64,000 nucleotides of DNA. It comes from Nocardioides albus. GTDB lineage: Bacteria > Actinomycetota > Actinomycetes > Propionibacteriales > Nocardioidaceae. The stretch's first letter is position 1, and the number at the start of each line of letters is the position of its first letter. The translations under genes were made by a program, and so were the position numbers. Below are positions 28,546 to 37,078 of the stretch, piece by piece. The stretch lies in contig NZ_BMQT01000006.1 in NCBI RefSeq assembly GCF_014648255.1, positions 336,698-400,697 on the forward strand, given 5' to 3'. The notes beneath the pieces were generated by a model. That model searched no databases, was not told where the DNA came from, and was given only the letters and a program-made list of their open reading frames with translations.

Positions 28546-28569
28546 GGCTCAGACGCTAAGCGACCCGGG

Positions 28570-29478
28570 TCAGACCTTGATGTATTTGCGGGTGAGCAGG
28601 AGTGTCGGAACGAGGGTGAGCAGGATGCCGAGGAGCGCCACGATCGCGAAGGAGCTGAAGAACTCCTCCCAGCCGACCCACTGGGTCACCGCTGTGGACG
28701 AGAGTCGCTGCTCCACGCCGAAGTGCATCACCGCGGCCAGGGCGACGCCGGAGAGCCCGATCCCGACCAGCGCCACCACGAGCGATTCCAGGAGGAACGG
28801 CAGCGCGATGTAGAGGGTCGAGGCACCGACCAGCCGCATGATGCCGATCTCGCGGCGGCGGGCGAAGGCTGCCAGTCGGATGGTGTTGGCGACCAGCAGC
28901 AGCGCCGCGACGATCAGCACGATCGCGCCGACCAGCGCAGCGCTCTGCAGCCCGTCGACGGCGGCGAGGATGGGACCGGTCACCTCGTGGACGTCTCCGA
29001 CGTGGTCGATGCCGTCCAGGCCGGCGACGGCCTCGATGATCTCGGCGGAGTGGTGCGGGTCGGTCATCGTGACCCAGTAGGACTCCCACATGTCCTCGGC
29101 CCTGACCACCGGGTCGGGACCGCTGACGCCTTCGACGTCGAGGGCCTGGAGCCGCTCGTAGGCCTGCTCCTGGCTCTCCTCCTCGATCTTGTCGACGTAC
29201 CTGTTGTCCTCGAGCGCGTCGGTGATGACCTTCTTCTGGCTGTCGTCGACGGCACCGGCGCACTGCGGGTTGCGGTCGTTGGCGCCGTTGCACATGTAGA
29301 AGGTGATCTGCAGCTCGTCGCCCCAGACCTCCTCGGTCAGCTGGGCCTGCTCACGCAGCAGCAGGCCGACGCCGGCGAGGGTCAGCGAGACGAGCAGCGT
29401 CAGGGCCACCGCGACGTGCATCGACAGGTTGCGGCGTAGCCCCTGGCGGAGCTCGGTGAATACGTAGCGCAGCTGCAT
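28570..29478 (-). CDS. ftsX: Cell division protein FtsX
   Basis: A 302-residue membrane protein with the FtsX topology: one N-terminal helix (VAVALTLLVSLTLAGVGLLL), a roughly 130-residue extracellular domain with a possible disulphide (YMCNGAND and NPQCAG), then three C-terminal helices. It begins MQLRYVFTELRQGLRRNLSM, typical of the family. With FtsE it forms an ATP-driven switch at the division site that activates a peptidoglycan hydrolase, here probably the M23 protein encoded next. Confidence 0.94.
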   Translation of the reverse strand: MQLRYVFTELRQGLRRNLSMHVAVALTLLVSLTLAGVGLLLREQAQLTEEVWGDELQITFYMCNGANDRNPQCAGAVDDSQKKVITDALEDNRYVDKIEEESQEQAYERLQALDVEGVSGPDPVVRAEDMWESYWVTMTDPHHSAEIIEAVAGLDGIDHVGDVHEVTGPILAAVDGLQSAALVGAIVLIVAALLLVANTIRLAAFARRREIGIMRLVGASTLYIALPFLLESLVVALVGIGLSGVALAAVMHFGVEQRLSSTAVTQWVGWEEFFSSFAIVALLGILLTLVPTLLLTRKYIKV

Positions 29479-29551
29479 GGCGGGTCGAGGAACCTTTTCT
29501 GGTTGTGGAACCTGGTCGAAAAGCGAGGAAGCCCAGCTCAGAGCTGAAGCC

Positions 29552-30241
29552 TCAGAATTGGGCCCCGTAGCCGCCCTGGACCTGGTCGCGTACGAGGTGG
29601 CCGTGCTCGAGCTCGATGACGCGCTTGCGCATCTGGTCGACCATCTGGACGTCGTGGGTGGCCATCACGATGGTGGTGCCTGACCGGTTGATCCGGTCGA
29701 GCAGGCGCATGATGCCGACGGTGTTGCCGGGGTCGAGGTTTCCGGTCGGCTCGTCGGCGATCAGGATCATCGGTCGGTTGATGAAGGCGCGAGCGACTGC
29801 CACCCGCTGCTGCTCACCACCGGAGAGCTCGTCGGGCATCCGGTCGCCCTTGCCGTCGAGGCCGACCAGCTCGAGCGTCTCCGGGACGCGCTGACGGATC
29901 TCGCGGTTGGAGTGACCGGTCACCTGCATCGCGAAGGCGACGTTCTCGGCGACGGTCTTGTTGGTCAGTAGGCGGAAGTCCTGGAAGATCGTGCCGACCT
30001 GGCGGCGCAGCCGAGGCACCTTCCAGCCCGCGAGCCGGTTGATCTCCTTGCCGGCGACGTAGACACGCCCGGTGGTCGGCCGCTGCTCGCGCAGCATCAG
30101 CTTGAGCGCCGTCGACTTCCCCGAGCCGGACTGGCCCACGAGGAAGACGAACTCCCCCTTCTGGATGTCGATCGAAAGGCTGTTGAGGGCGGGTCGTGCC
30201 TGCCCTGGGTAGGCCTTGCTGACCTTCTCGAAGCGGATCAC
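29552..30241 (-). CDS. ftsE: Cell division ATP-binding protein FtsE
   Basis: A 229-residue ABC ATPase, the same length as the mycobacterial FtsE by recall. Walker A is GQSGSGKST, the signature LSGGEQQRVAVARA and Walker B ILIADEPTGNLDP, with ATHD at the H-loop. The start is the GTG at 30241 (VIRFEKVSKAYPG). The frame is open far upstream, but that region is antisense to the hypothetical gene on the plus strand. It couples ATP hydrolysis to FtsX. Confidence 0.94.
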   Translation of the reverse strand: MIRFEKVSKAYPGQARPALNSLSIDIQKGEFVFLVGQSGSGKSTALKLMLREQRPTTGRVYVAGKEINRLAGWKVPRLRRQVGTIFQDFRLLTNKTVAENVAFAMQVTGHSNREIRQRVPETLELVGLDGKGDRMPDELSGGEQQRVAVARAFINRPMILIADEPTGNLDPGNTVGIMRLLDRINRSGTTIVMATHDVQMVDQMRKRVIELEHGHLVRDQVQGGYGAQF

Positions 30242-30316
30242 CGCACCGAGGGTAGTGCAACGGTGGTGGGACTCGACACTTCGGCTCTGAGATACCTGCC
30301 CCTGTACTCTGACGGC

Positions 30317-30934
30317 GTGCGCTCTGCAGTCCGGATCCTCCTCGGTGCCGTAGTCCTCACCGCGATCGCGGTCGGGGTCGGCGTGCTCACCCTGAAAGAC
30401 GACGAGCCGGAGACCCCCGAGGTCAAGGGCGATCTCAGCACCGCCGACACCACCACGATGCACGTACGCCGGGGCGCCTTCTGCGACCGCGTACCGACCG
30501 AGGACGTGACCGAGGCGCTCGGTGGCGCCGCGACCGAGAAGAAAGCCTACGGCGACGGCGACCAGGTGGTCATCTCCGGCGAGGTGAGCGACGTCGCCCA
30601 GGAGTACGGGTGCATCTGGACCGGCCCGGAGGAGTCCGCCACCTCTGCGCGCTCCTGGGTCTTCGCTCCGCCGGTCACCCTGGACTGGGCCACGCAGATG
30701 ACCAAGAGCGTGCCGAAGGGCTGCAAGGCCTCGTCGAGCCCTGCGTACGGGAAGCCGTCGGTCGCACTCACCTGCGTCGACGCGAAGAAGCAGCCCAAGG
30801 TGGTCCTGCACGGACTCTTCGGAGACGCCTGGCTCTCCTGTGAGCTCACCGGCAAGGCGGGCGAGGCGACCGCGACGCTCCAGAAGCGCGCCTCGCGCTG
30901 GTGCCTGGTGACGGCGACCGCAGCGTCCGCCTGA
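30317..30934 (+). CDS. Membrane-anchored exported protein of unknown function
   Basis: A 205-residue product with an uncleaved-looking N-terminal helix (VRILLGAVVLTAIAVGVGVLTL) and an external domain of about 175 residues. This domain has six cysteines (FCDR, YGCIW, KGCKA, LTCVD, LSCEL, RWCLV), likely paired, which resembles small DUF3558-like actinobacterial lipoprotein domains, though no lipobox is visible. The start is the GTG at 30317; an ATG 18 codons upstream would put polar residues before the anchor. It is divergent from ftsE. Confidence 0.65.
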   Translation: MRSAVRILLGAVVLTAIAVGVGVLTLKDDEPETPEVKGDLSTADTTTMHVRRGAFCDRVPTEDVTEALGGAATEKKAYGDGDQVVISGEVSDVAQEYGCIWTGPEESATSARSWVFAPPVTLDWATQMTKSVPKGCKASSSPAYGKPSVALTCVDAKKQPKVVLHGLFGDAWLSCELTGKAGEATATLQKRASRWCLVTATAASA

Positions 30935-31045
30935 TCACGGTCGACCACCCCGACCCGACCAGGCGAGCCCGGACCAGGCGAGCCATTTGCGTGAAACAAA
31001 GTCGAGTGCTTTAATCGACTTAGTCGCTCGGGCGGTCCAGCCGAG

Positions 31046-31861
31046 TCAACGAGCGGCGCGCGTCGCCGTGGGCTCTGAGTCAGAGCAGGGCCTGTCGGCG
31101 AGAGCGGGTGGGGTCCTTAGGGATGGGGATCCCACCCGCGACGCGGGACGCGTCGTATCCGGCACCCGCGACGCCAGCCAGCCCAGCACCGCCTCAGCGA
31201 ACTCCGCAGGCTTGTTGCGATGCACGAAGTGGCCGACGTCGAAGTGGACCAGATCGGCATCGGGGATCCGGCTGGCGACCTCCTCGAGGTCTGCCGGCGG
31301 GATGTGGCTGTTTCCCCCACCTGCCACGATCAGGGTCGGCATGGACAGCAGCTCGAGCTGCTCCCACATCCACGCGTCGTACGTCGTCGCCTCCGCGAGC
31401 AGGGACGCGATGCACTCCCAGTCGTAGGACATCGGCTCGGTCGCGCGCCCGGGGCCGCGGCGTTGACGCGGCGCAGGCGGCACCACGTCCTCGATCACCA
31501 GCCGGGAGACCAGATCGGGCCGGTGCATGGCGACCAGGAGCGCTACGTTGCCGCCGGTCGAGTGCCCGACGACCACGGCGCCGGAGATCTCGAGCGAGTC
31601 CATCGCCACGATGACATCGTCGGCGATGAGCCGGTGGGAGTACTCCGAGGCCCAGTCCGAGTCTCCGTGCCCACGCAGGTCGAAAGCGTGGACCCGGTGC
31701 TCGGCCGCGAACGACGGCACGAGCCCCTGCCACCGCTTCGCACTGCCTCCGAGCTCGTGCAGAAGCACCATCGGCGTCGCACCCTCGGGGCCGTAGACGT
31801 CATAGACGTACGCCGCCCCGCGGCCCGGGAGTGGAAGCCTGGTGCGCGTCAGCGCAACCAT
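31046..31861 (-). CDS. Alpha/beta hydrolase
   Basis: A 271-residue hydrolase. It has the oxyanion strand VLLHELGG, the FDLRGHGDSDW loop, the nucleophile elbow GHSTGG (Ser), an Asp in the DLVHFDVGH region and the catalytic His in GHFVHRNKP. Substrate is unknown. The last 35 residues are a non-conserved Arg/Pro/Ser tail. The start is the ATG at 31861, four bases after the prfB stop, so it is cotranscribed with prfB. Confidence 0.85.
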   Translation of the reverse strand: MVALTRTRLPLPGRGAAYVYDVYGPEGATPMVLLHELGGSAKRWQGLVPSFAAEHRVHAFDLRGHGDSDWASEYSHRLIADDVIVAMDSLEISGAVVVGHSTGGNVALLVAMHRPDLVSRLVIEDVVPPAPRQRRGPGRATEPMSYDWECIASLLAEATTYDAWMWEQLELLSMPTLIVAGGGNSHIPPADLEEVASRIPDADLVHFDVGHFVHRNKPAEFAEAVLGWLASRVPDTTRPASRVGSPSLRTPPALADRPCSDSEPTATRAAR

Positions 31862-31865
31862 CAGG

Positions 31866-32984
31866 TCAGTTCTGTTCGGCCTTCTCGGCGCCGCGGCGCC
31901 ACCGGATGCCGGCCTCGAGGAACCCGTCGATGTCCCCGTCGAAGACGGCCTGCGGGTTGCCGGTCTCGTAGGTCGTACGCAGGTCCTTGACGATCTGGTA
32001 GGGGTTGAGCACGTAGTTGCGCATCTGGTCGCCCCAGGAGGCGGCGACGTCACCCTTGAGATCCTTGAGGTGGGCCTCCTCCTCGGCCTTCTTCAGCGCG
32101 AGGAGCTTGGCCTTGAGGACGATCATCGCGGCGGCCTTGTTCTGCAGCTGCGACTTCTCGTTCTGGCAGGAGACCACGGTGCCGGTGGGGATGTGGGTCA
32201 GCCGGACCGCGGAGTCGGTGGTGTTGACCGACTGGCCGCCGGGACCCGAGGAGCGGTAGACGTCGACCTTGATCTCGTTCTCGTCGAGCTCGATCTCGTC
32301 GGTCTGCTCGAGCACGGGCACGACCTCGACCGCGGCGAAGGAGGTCTGGCGGCGGCCCTGGTTGTCGAACGGGCTGATCCGCACCAGACGGTGGGTGCCG
32401 GCCTCGACGGAGAGGGTGCCGTAGGCGTAGGGCGCGTGGACCGCGAAGGTGGCGGACTTGAGCCCGGCCTCCTCGGCGTAGGAGGTGTCGAAGACCTCGA
32501 CCGGGTATTTGTTGCGCTCGGCCCAGCGGACGTACATCCGCATCAGCATCTCGGCGAAGTCGGCAGCGTCGACGCCACCAGCGCCGGAGCGGATCGTGAT
32601 CAGTGCCTCGCGGGCGTCGTACTCCCCCGAGAGCAGGGTGCGGATCTCCAGGCTCTCGACGGCCTTCTTGACCCGGCCCAGCTCGGCCTCGGACTCGGCG
32701 AGCGAGTCGGCGTCACCCTCCTCCTGGGCCATCTCGACCATCAGGCCGAGGTCCTCGATACGGGTGTGGAGCTCGGTGAACTTGTTGAGCTCGTTCTGCA
32801 GCAGGGAGAGGCGGCCGGTGACGCGGGTGGCGTTGTCCTGGTCGTCCCAGAGGTCGGGCGCGGCGACCTGCTCGCCGAGGTCGGCGATCTCCTTGCGCAT
32901 CGCATCCAGGTCCAGCACCTGGCCGATGGTCTGCATCGTTGCCTGGAGCTGCTTGATCTCGGTGTCGAATTCGGGGCCTGCCAC
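31866..32984 (-). CDS. prfB: Peptide chain release factor 2
   Basis: A 372-residue class I release factor. GGQ is in [20 protein letters not shown], and the SPF tripeptide that reads UGA/UAA is in [12 protein letters not shown]. The frame is uninterrupted, so there is no internal UGA or +1 programmed frameshift, as usual in actinobacteria. The start is GTG. Its place upstream of the ftsEX-smpB-ssrA group matches mycobacterial order. Confidence 0.95.
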   Translation of the reverse strand: MAGPEFDTEIKQLQATMQTIGQVLDLDAMRKEIADLGEQVAAPDLWDDQDNATRVTGRLSLLQNELNKFTELHTRIEDLGLMVEMAQEEGDADSLAESEAELGRVKKAVESLEIRTLLSGEYDAREALITIRSGAGGVDAADFAEMLMRMYVRWAERNKYPVEVFDTSYAEEAGLKSATFAVHAPYAYGTLSVEAGTHRLVRISPFDNQGRRQTSFAAVEVVPVLEQTDEIELDENEIKVDVYRSSGPGGQSVNTTDSAVRLTHIPTGTVVSCQNEKSQLQNKAAAMIVLKAKLLALKKAEEEAHLKDLKGDVAASWGDQMRNYVLNPYQIVKDLRTTYETGNPQAVFDGDIDGFLEAGIRWRRGAEKAEQN

Positions 32985-33047
32985 GTCTTACAGGTTACTT
33001 GACGCGTGGGGCCGCACCCGATTCGCCGACCCTCGCTGTGCCGACTT

Positions 33048-33065
33048 CCTCGGGCTCCGCTTCGG
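33048..33065 (+). repeat. 18-base dispersed repeat (family F), copy 2
   Basis: CCTCGGGCTCCGCTTCGG, identical to the copies in marR and kynU, here between the NlpC/P60 gene terminator and prfB. Confidence 0.8.
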
Positions 33066-33069
33066 AAAT

Positions 33070-33108
33070 GCGCTCGCCCTCCGGCATGGGGAACCGGAGG
33101 GCGAGCGC
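33070..33108. terminator. Hairpin terminator after the NlpC/P60 gene
   Basis: Perfect 15-base arms GCGCTCGCCCTCCGG (33070-33084) and the complement (33094-33108). It begins 28 bases past the stop of the NlpC/P60 gene on the minus strand. Confidence 0.8.
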
Positions 33109-33136
33109 CGGGGGGATATACGACCCGGAGAAGAAC

Positions 33137-33949
33137 TCAGGCCTGGTGGGTCGAGCCGGCGAACCAGCCGTCCCAGGCAGCCTCCTCGCGAACAGACGCA
33201 CCCGGCTTGGGGGCGTGCAGCATGATCGCCTGACCGTTCTCCCAGCGCAGGAAGATGCCCACGTGGTAGACGGGGCTGCCCCAGAACATCAGGTCACCGC
33301 GCTGGATCTGGTCGTTCGCGACCGTCGGCAGCGCAGCGGCCTGGTCCCGCGAGACCCGGGGCAGCTCGATGCCGGCGGCACTGAAGGCGTACTGCGTCAG
33401 GCCGGAGCAGTCGAACGAGCTCGGACCGGTGGCGCCCCAGACGTACGGGTCGCCGATCTGCTGCGAGGCGACGCTGATCGCCCGCTCGATCTTGCCCTGC
33501 TTGCTCGCGGCGAAGGCCTTGGCCTCCGCCTCGGCCTTCCTCTTGGCCTCCGCCGCCTTCTTGGCGGCGATCGCGGCCTTGCGCTTCGCCTCGGCCGCCT
33601 TGCGGGCCGCCTCGGCCTTGCGCTGCTGCGTCTCGACAGCCCGCTCGAGCTGCTTGATGTCGGTGACCATCGCCGTGGGGGTGGCCGAGGCCTCCAGCGT
33701 CGGAGCCTCCACCACCTCGGCCGACTCGACGGCCGACTCGAGGGAGGTCTTGTGGGAGACCGGCGCGGCGTTGGCGGCGGGGACCGCCACCAGGGCACCT
33801 GCGGCGATGCCGCTGGCGAGAGTGATGCGGCCGACGAGCTTGCCGTGGCCGCTGAGCGATCCTGCGATCGTCCGGGCGATGGAGACGTTGGGCACCCGGA
33901 AGGGACGCGACGTGCCTCGATGGGCAGGTCGGGATACGGACTTGGACAT
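33137..33949 (-). CDS. NlpC/P60 peptidoglycan endopeptidase
   Basis: A 270-residue exported hydrolase. A long basic signal region (helix LASGIAAGALVAVPAANA, residues 45-62) is followed by a Lys/Ala/Glu-rich helical stretch (about 95-150) and a C-terminal NlpC/P60 domain. The catalytic Cys181 is in FDCSGLTQYAF, His in VYHVGIFL and the third polar residue near MLHAP. It cuts stem-peptide bonds in peptidoglycan. The start is the ATG at 33949 behind AAGGAA. The 5' leader is a c-di-AMP riboswitch, as for many actinobacterial cell-wall hydrolases. Confidence 0.92.
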   Translation of the reverse strand: MSKSVSRPAHRGTSRPFRVPNVSIARTIAGSLSGHGKLVGRITLASGIAAGALVAVPAANAAPVSHKTSLESAVESAEVVEAPTLEASATPTAMVTDIKQLERAVETQQRKAEAARKAAEAKRKAAIAAKKAAEAKRKAEAEAKAFAASKQGKIERAISVASQQIGDPYVWGATGPSSFDCSGLTQYAFSAAGIELPRVSRDQAAALPTVANDQIQRGDLMFWGSPVYHVGIFLRWENGQAIMLHAPKPGASVREEAAWDGWFAGSTHQA

Positions 33950-33957
33950 GCGTGAGT

Positions 33958-34180
33958 TCCTTCCCACGCCTGCGAGGTGAGCTGTCGGGTTCGGGCTAGA
34001 AGGTTGCCCGGCCATCTTCGATGGCTTCACCCCAAGCGACCGTCCGAGTTAGTCGCTGAGAATCTTGGGTCCCCCGCTCCTGTCCCATACGTACTGCTGA
34101 GTGTGAGGGGTAAGGGGGTTCAGTAGTAGGGGCCGGCTTCCGGAGGGACAGGATTAGGCGTGAACCGGGGCCGGTCGTGC
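33958..34180 (-). promoter_or_regulatory. Cyclic di-AMP riboswitch (ydaO/yuaA type)
   Basis: Read on the minus strand, this leader shows the ydaO landmarks in order: ACGCCTAATCC, GAGCGGGGGACCCA, CTTGGGGTGAAGCC, GGCAACCTTCTAGCCCGAA, ACAGCTCACCTCGCAGGCGT. It ends about ten bases before the NlpC/P60 Shine-Dalgarno. In Streptomyces and mycobacteria this class controls resuscitation factors and wall hydrolases and turns expression off at high c-di-AMP. Exact ends are approximate. Confidence 0.9.
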
Positions 34181-34366
34181 GTTCTGCACGGCGCAACCAA
34201 GGTGACATGACAACTCAAGCGGATCCAATCCGGAATTCGTGCAGTCGGGGCACGATCCGCCTGTTCACGCGTGGTTTTACCGTTGTTTGTGAGTCATCTC
34301 ACCGGTGAACGACCGTTTGAAGGCGGGTTGCCCTTGACTCATTCCGCCGCTTCGAGCCGACTGTGC

Positions 34367-35047
34367 CTACTCTCCGGCTTCGAGCCGGAACCCGACCCCG
34401 CGGACCGCGACGACCTTCTCCTGCACACCTGCCGCCTCGAGCTTCTGGCGCAGGCGGCCGACGGTGACGTCGAGCGTCTTGGTCGAGCCGTACCAGTTCT
34501 CGTCCCAGACCTCGGCCATCAGCCGGTCCCGGGAGACGACCTTGTCACGAGAAGCAGCCAGGACGGCCAGGAGCGCGAACTCCTTGCCGGTCAGCGTCAC
34601 CTCGCGGTCTCCGGCGTAGACCCGGTGGGCGGCGACGTCGATGCGCAGCGCGTCGTCGTCCGCACCGGGCTCGACCGGACCCGAGCGGCGCAGGAGCGCC
34701 CGAACGCGGGCCTGGAGGACGGCCAGCGCGAACGGCTTGGCCAGATAGTCGTCGGCGCCGGCGTCGAGGCCGACCACGAGGTCGATCTCGGCGTCACGAG
34801 CGGTGAGGATCATGATCCCGCCCTCGTAGCCGTTGTCCCGTGCGGCCTTGCAGACCTCGAGGCCGTCCATGTCAGGAAGGCCCAGGTCGAGCAGCACGAG
34901 CTCGGCCTCGTACGGGGGCGCGAGCAGCTCCAGCGCCTTCTTGCCGGAGTCGACCCAGGTGACGTCGTACCCCTCACGCTGGAGCGTGCGCACCAGCGGA
35001 GCGGCGATGTCCTCTTGGTCTTCTACGACGAGCACGGAGTTAGACAT
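34367..35047 (-). CDS. Response regulator, OmpR/PhoB family (orphan)
   Basis: A 226-residue regulator. The receiver has VVEDQED, phosphoacceptor Asp54 (LVLLDLGLPDMDG) and LAKPF. The winged-helix effector has ALRIDVAAHRVYAGDREVTLTGKEFALL and the recognition region STKTLDVTVGRLRQKLE. No kinase gene is adjacent; upstream is the NHEJ set and downstream the riboswitch region. The start ATG follows GAGAA-type sequence at a normal distance. Confidence 0.9.
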   Translation of the reverse strand: MSNSVLVVEDQEDIAAPLVRTLQREGYDVTWVDSGKKALELLAPPYEAELVLLDLGLPDMDGLEVCKAARDNGYEGGIMILTARDAEIDLVVGLDAGADDYLAKPFALAVLQARVRALLRRSGPVEPGADDDALRIDVAAHRVYAGDREVTLTGKEFALLAVLAASRDKVVSRDRLMAEVWDENWYGSTKTLDVTVGRLRQKLEAAGVQEKVVAVRGVGFRLEAGE

Positions 35048-35061
35048 GAAGAGAACAATAG

Positions 35062-35982
35062 TTACAGGCCCGTAGGACTTGTGAAGAGATCCCCCCTTTC
35101 AGATAAGCGCGTGATCACATTGTTAGGTCCGAGCTGCTCGATACCGAGCGGATCCTCGGCCCCTTCGGTGACCTCGTCCCACGTGATCGGGGCCGCGACC
35201 GTCGGGATCTCCTTGCCGCGAAGCGAGTAGGGACAGATGGTCGTCTTCGACCCGGAGTTCTGGGACCAGTCCAGGAAAACCTTGCCTGACCTGCGACTCT
35301 TCGTCATCGTGGCGGTCACCTGGCGCGGGTTCGCCTTCTGCAGGTCCTCGGCGATCTCCTTGGCCAGCGCTGTGGCCACGTCCGGCTCGACAGCCTCCGG
35401 CAGGGCGGCGTACAGATGCAGGCCCTTGCTGCCGCTGAGCACAGGGGTCGCCACCAGATCACGGGCATCCAGCGCCTCGCGCACCAGCAAGGCCACCTCG
35501 CAGCACTCCTGCAGACCGGCCGGCTCGCCCGGGTCGAGGTCGATCACAATCCGGTTCGCACCGGCCGGGGCGCCGTCGGCGCCGACCGTCCACTGGTGGA
35601 CGTGCAGCTCCAGCGCGGAGAGGTTCGCGGCCCAGGTGAGAGCGGCAAGACTGTCGAGGATCGGAAAGGAGAGTGTTCCCTCCTTGTGGTCGGCAGTACG
35701 AGATCCCGTGGTCGGAACGGTGACGGTGCGGACCCAGCTGGGGGTGCCGGCCGGGGCGTTCTTCTCGAAGAAGGACATGTCGCCGATGCCGTGCGGCCAG
35801 CGGATCCGCGTCACGGCTCGGTCCTGGAGCTGCGGCAGGAGAACCGGCGCGACCTGGGCGTAGTAGTTGAGCACCTCCCCCTTGGTCATGCCGGTGCGGG
35901 GATAGAGCACCTTGCTGAGGCTGGTCAGGGTCAGGACCCGGCCGTCCACCTCGACGCGTACCTCTTCTCGTTCGACCATCAC
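35062..35982 (-). CDS. ligD: LigD polymerase domain protein (NHEJ primase-polymerase)
   Basis: A 306-residue stand-alone LigD-type primase-polymerase. It has SKVLYPRTGMTKGEVLNYY, the metal-binding IVIDLDPGE, the SGSKGLHLY motif and KVFLDWSQN near the C-terminus. It adds nucleotides, often ribonucleotides, at broken DNA ends. Its start (GTG 35982 or ATG 35979) overlaps the stop of the ligase gene, so the two are coupled as separate proteins rather than one fused LigD. I see no phosphoesterase (nuclease) domain. Confidence 0.9.
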   Translation of the reverse strand: MMVEREEVRVEVDGRVLTLTSLSKVLYPRTGMTKGEVLNYYAQVAPVLLPQLQDRAVTRIRWPHGIGDMSFFEKNAPAGTPSWVRTVTVPTTGSRTADHKEGTLSFPILDSLAALTWAANLSALELHVHQWTVGADGAPAGANRIVIDLDPGEPAGLQECCEVALLVREALDARDLVATPVLSGSKGLHLYAALPEAVEPDVATALAKEIAEDLQKANPRQVTATMTKSRRSGKVFLDWSQNSGSKTTICPYSLRGKEIPTVAAPITWDEVTEGAEDPLGIEQLGPNNVITRLSERGDLFTSPTGL

Positions 35983-36959
35983 AGATCCTTCGGCTCGATG
36001 TCGTCGCGGATGCCGATGAAGCTCGGCTGCCGCAGCCGGCCCTCGTAGCTCGCCGCCGCGACCGCGGTGCCGTGGGTCTCCACCTCCACGACGAGGAGCG
36101 GCTCGACCCAGTGGGTCCCCTTCGCGTCCACGGCCGGCACTCCCCCGTCGGGATCGACGTCGGGACCGGCGAAAGGGTTCCGCCCGGTCTCACGGAGCAG
36201 CTCCCCGAGCCGCTGGGCCCGTTTGCCGGTGATGCCGCTGCCGACCCGCCCGCGGTAGATCAGCCCGTCGGGCGTCGGCTGCCCGACGAGCAGTGCGCCG
36301 AGACGCTCGGTGCCGCCCTCGGTGCCCACCTCGGGTCGCCAGCCGCCGACCACCAGCGAGGCCCGGTAGCGGTGGGGCAGCTTGATCCAGTCCTTGCTCC
36401 GCTCCCCCGGCCGGTAGCGGCTGCCACGACGCTTCGACACGATCCCCTCGAGCCCCTGCTGCTTGGTGACCTCATGGAGCATGTGGCCGTCCTCGTAGGT
36501 CCCCGGCACCTGCCACGAACCCAGGTCACCGTCGGCGTGAAGGCCCTCGAGCACCTTGCGCCGCTCGGTCCAGGGCTCGTCGACGAGCAGCCGCCCGTCG
36601 AGACGGAGAAGATCGAAGACCATGTACGTCGCGGGCCGCTCCGCCGCGAACCGGGCCGCCTTTCGGCGATCACGGTTGTGCATCCTGTCCATGAGCACGC
36701 GGAAGTCCGGGAGCCCGCCGTCGTTGAGGGCGATCACCTCGCCATCGACGAGGAGGTCGCGCGTCGGACCGTCCGCGATCTCCGGCCAGGCAGTCGTCGC
36801 GTCGTTCTCGTTGCGCGTCGTCAGCCGAGCCTGCGTACGTCCTGCGGGGCTGTCGCCGAGAAGACGGATGCCGTCCCACTTGACCTCATGGACCCACTCC
36901 TCCCCCGGCGGCACGTGGCTGCCAGGCGTGGCCAACATGGGGCGCAGCGTTGAGCGCAT
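35979..36959 (-). CDS. ligD: ATP-dependent DNA ligase (LigD ligase domain)
   Basis: A 326-residue ligase with the adenylation motif I EVKWDGIRLL (Lys27), motif III VFDLLRLDG, motif IV EGIVSKRRGSRY and motif V DWIKLPHRY, followed by an OB-fold. It seals double-strand breaks held by Ku. The start is the ATG at 36959 (MRSTLRPMLA); the frame extends upstream toward the ku promoter without family match. It is followed with overlap by the polymerase gene and is divergent from ku. Confidence 0.92.
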   Translation of the reverse strand: MRSTLRPMLATPGSHVPPGEEWVHEVKWDGIRLLGDSPAGRTQARLTTRNENDATTAWPEIADGPTRDLLVDGEVIALNDGGLPDFRVLMDRMHNRDRRKAARFAAERPATYMVFDLLRLDGRLLVDEPWTERRKVLEGLHADGDLGSWQVPGTYEDGHMLHEVTKQQGLEGIVSKRRGSRYRPGERSKDWIKLPHRYRASLVVGGWRPEVGTEGGTERLGALLVGQPTPDGLIYRGRVGSGITGKRAQRLGELLRETGRNPFAGPDVDPDGGVPAVDAKGTHWVEPLLVVEVETHGTAVAAASYEGRLRQPSFIGIRDDIEPKDL

Positions 36960-37017
36960 GACCCCATCTTGCTTCATCCCGCCGTACGTGGGTGGCTCTG
37001 ACGTGGGCAAATGGGGT

Positions 37018-37029
37018 ACCGATATCGGT
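37018..37029. promoter_or_regulatory. Palindrome in the ligD-ku divergent promoter region
   Basis: ACCGATATCGGT is a perfect 12-base palindrome, with a related half ACCGATAC at 37037-37044. It lies 58 bp from the ligase start and 49 bp from ku, a good place for a shared operator. No matching regulator is identified. Confidence 0.45.
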
Positions 37030-37078
37030 GAATCCAACCGATACTGGGTGAGTTCCTACCGACTGACGAGGGGTCCGT

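Noticed and set aside
30937..31025. Short direct repeats (GACCAGGCGAGCC) and a weak AAGTCGA/TCGACTT hairpin after the 30317 gene
   Set aside because: Too short to call a defined element; at most a weak terminator.
31866..32984. Programmed frameshift in prfB
   Set aside because: The frame is continuous with no in-frame TGA near codon 25, so no recoding site is present.
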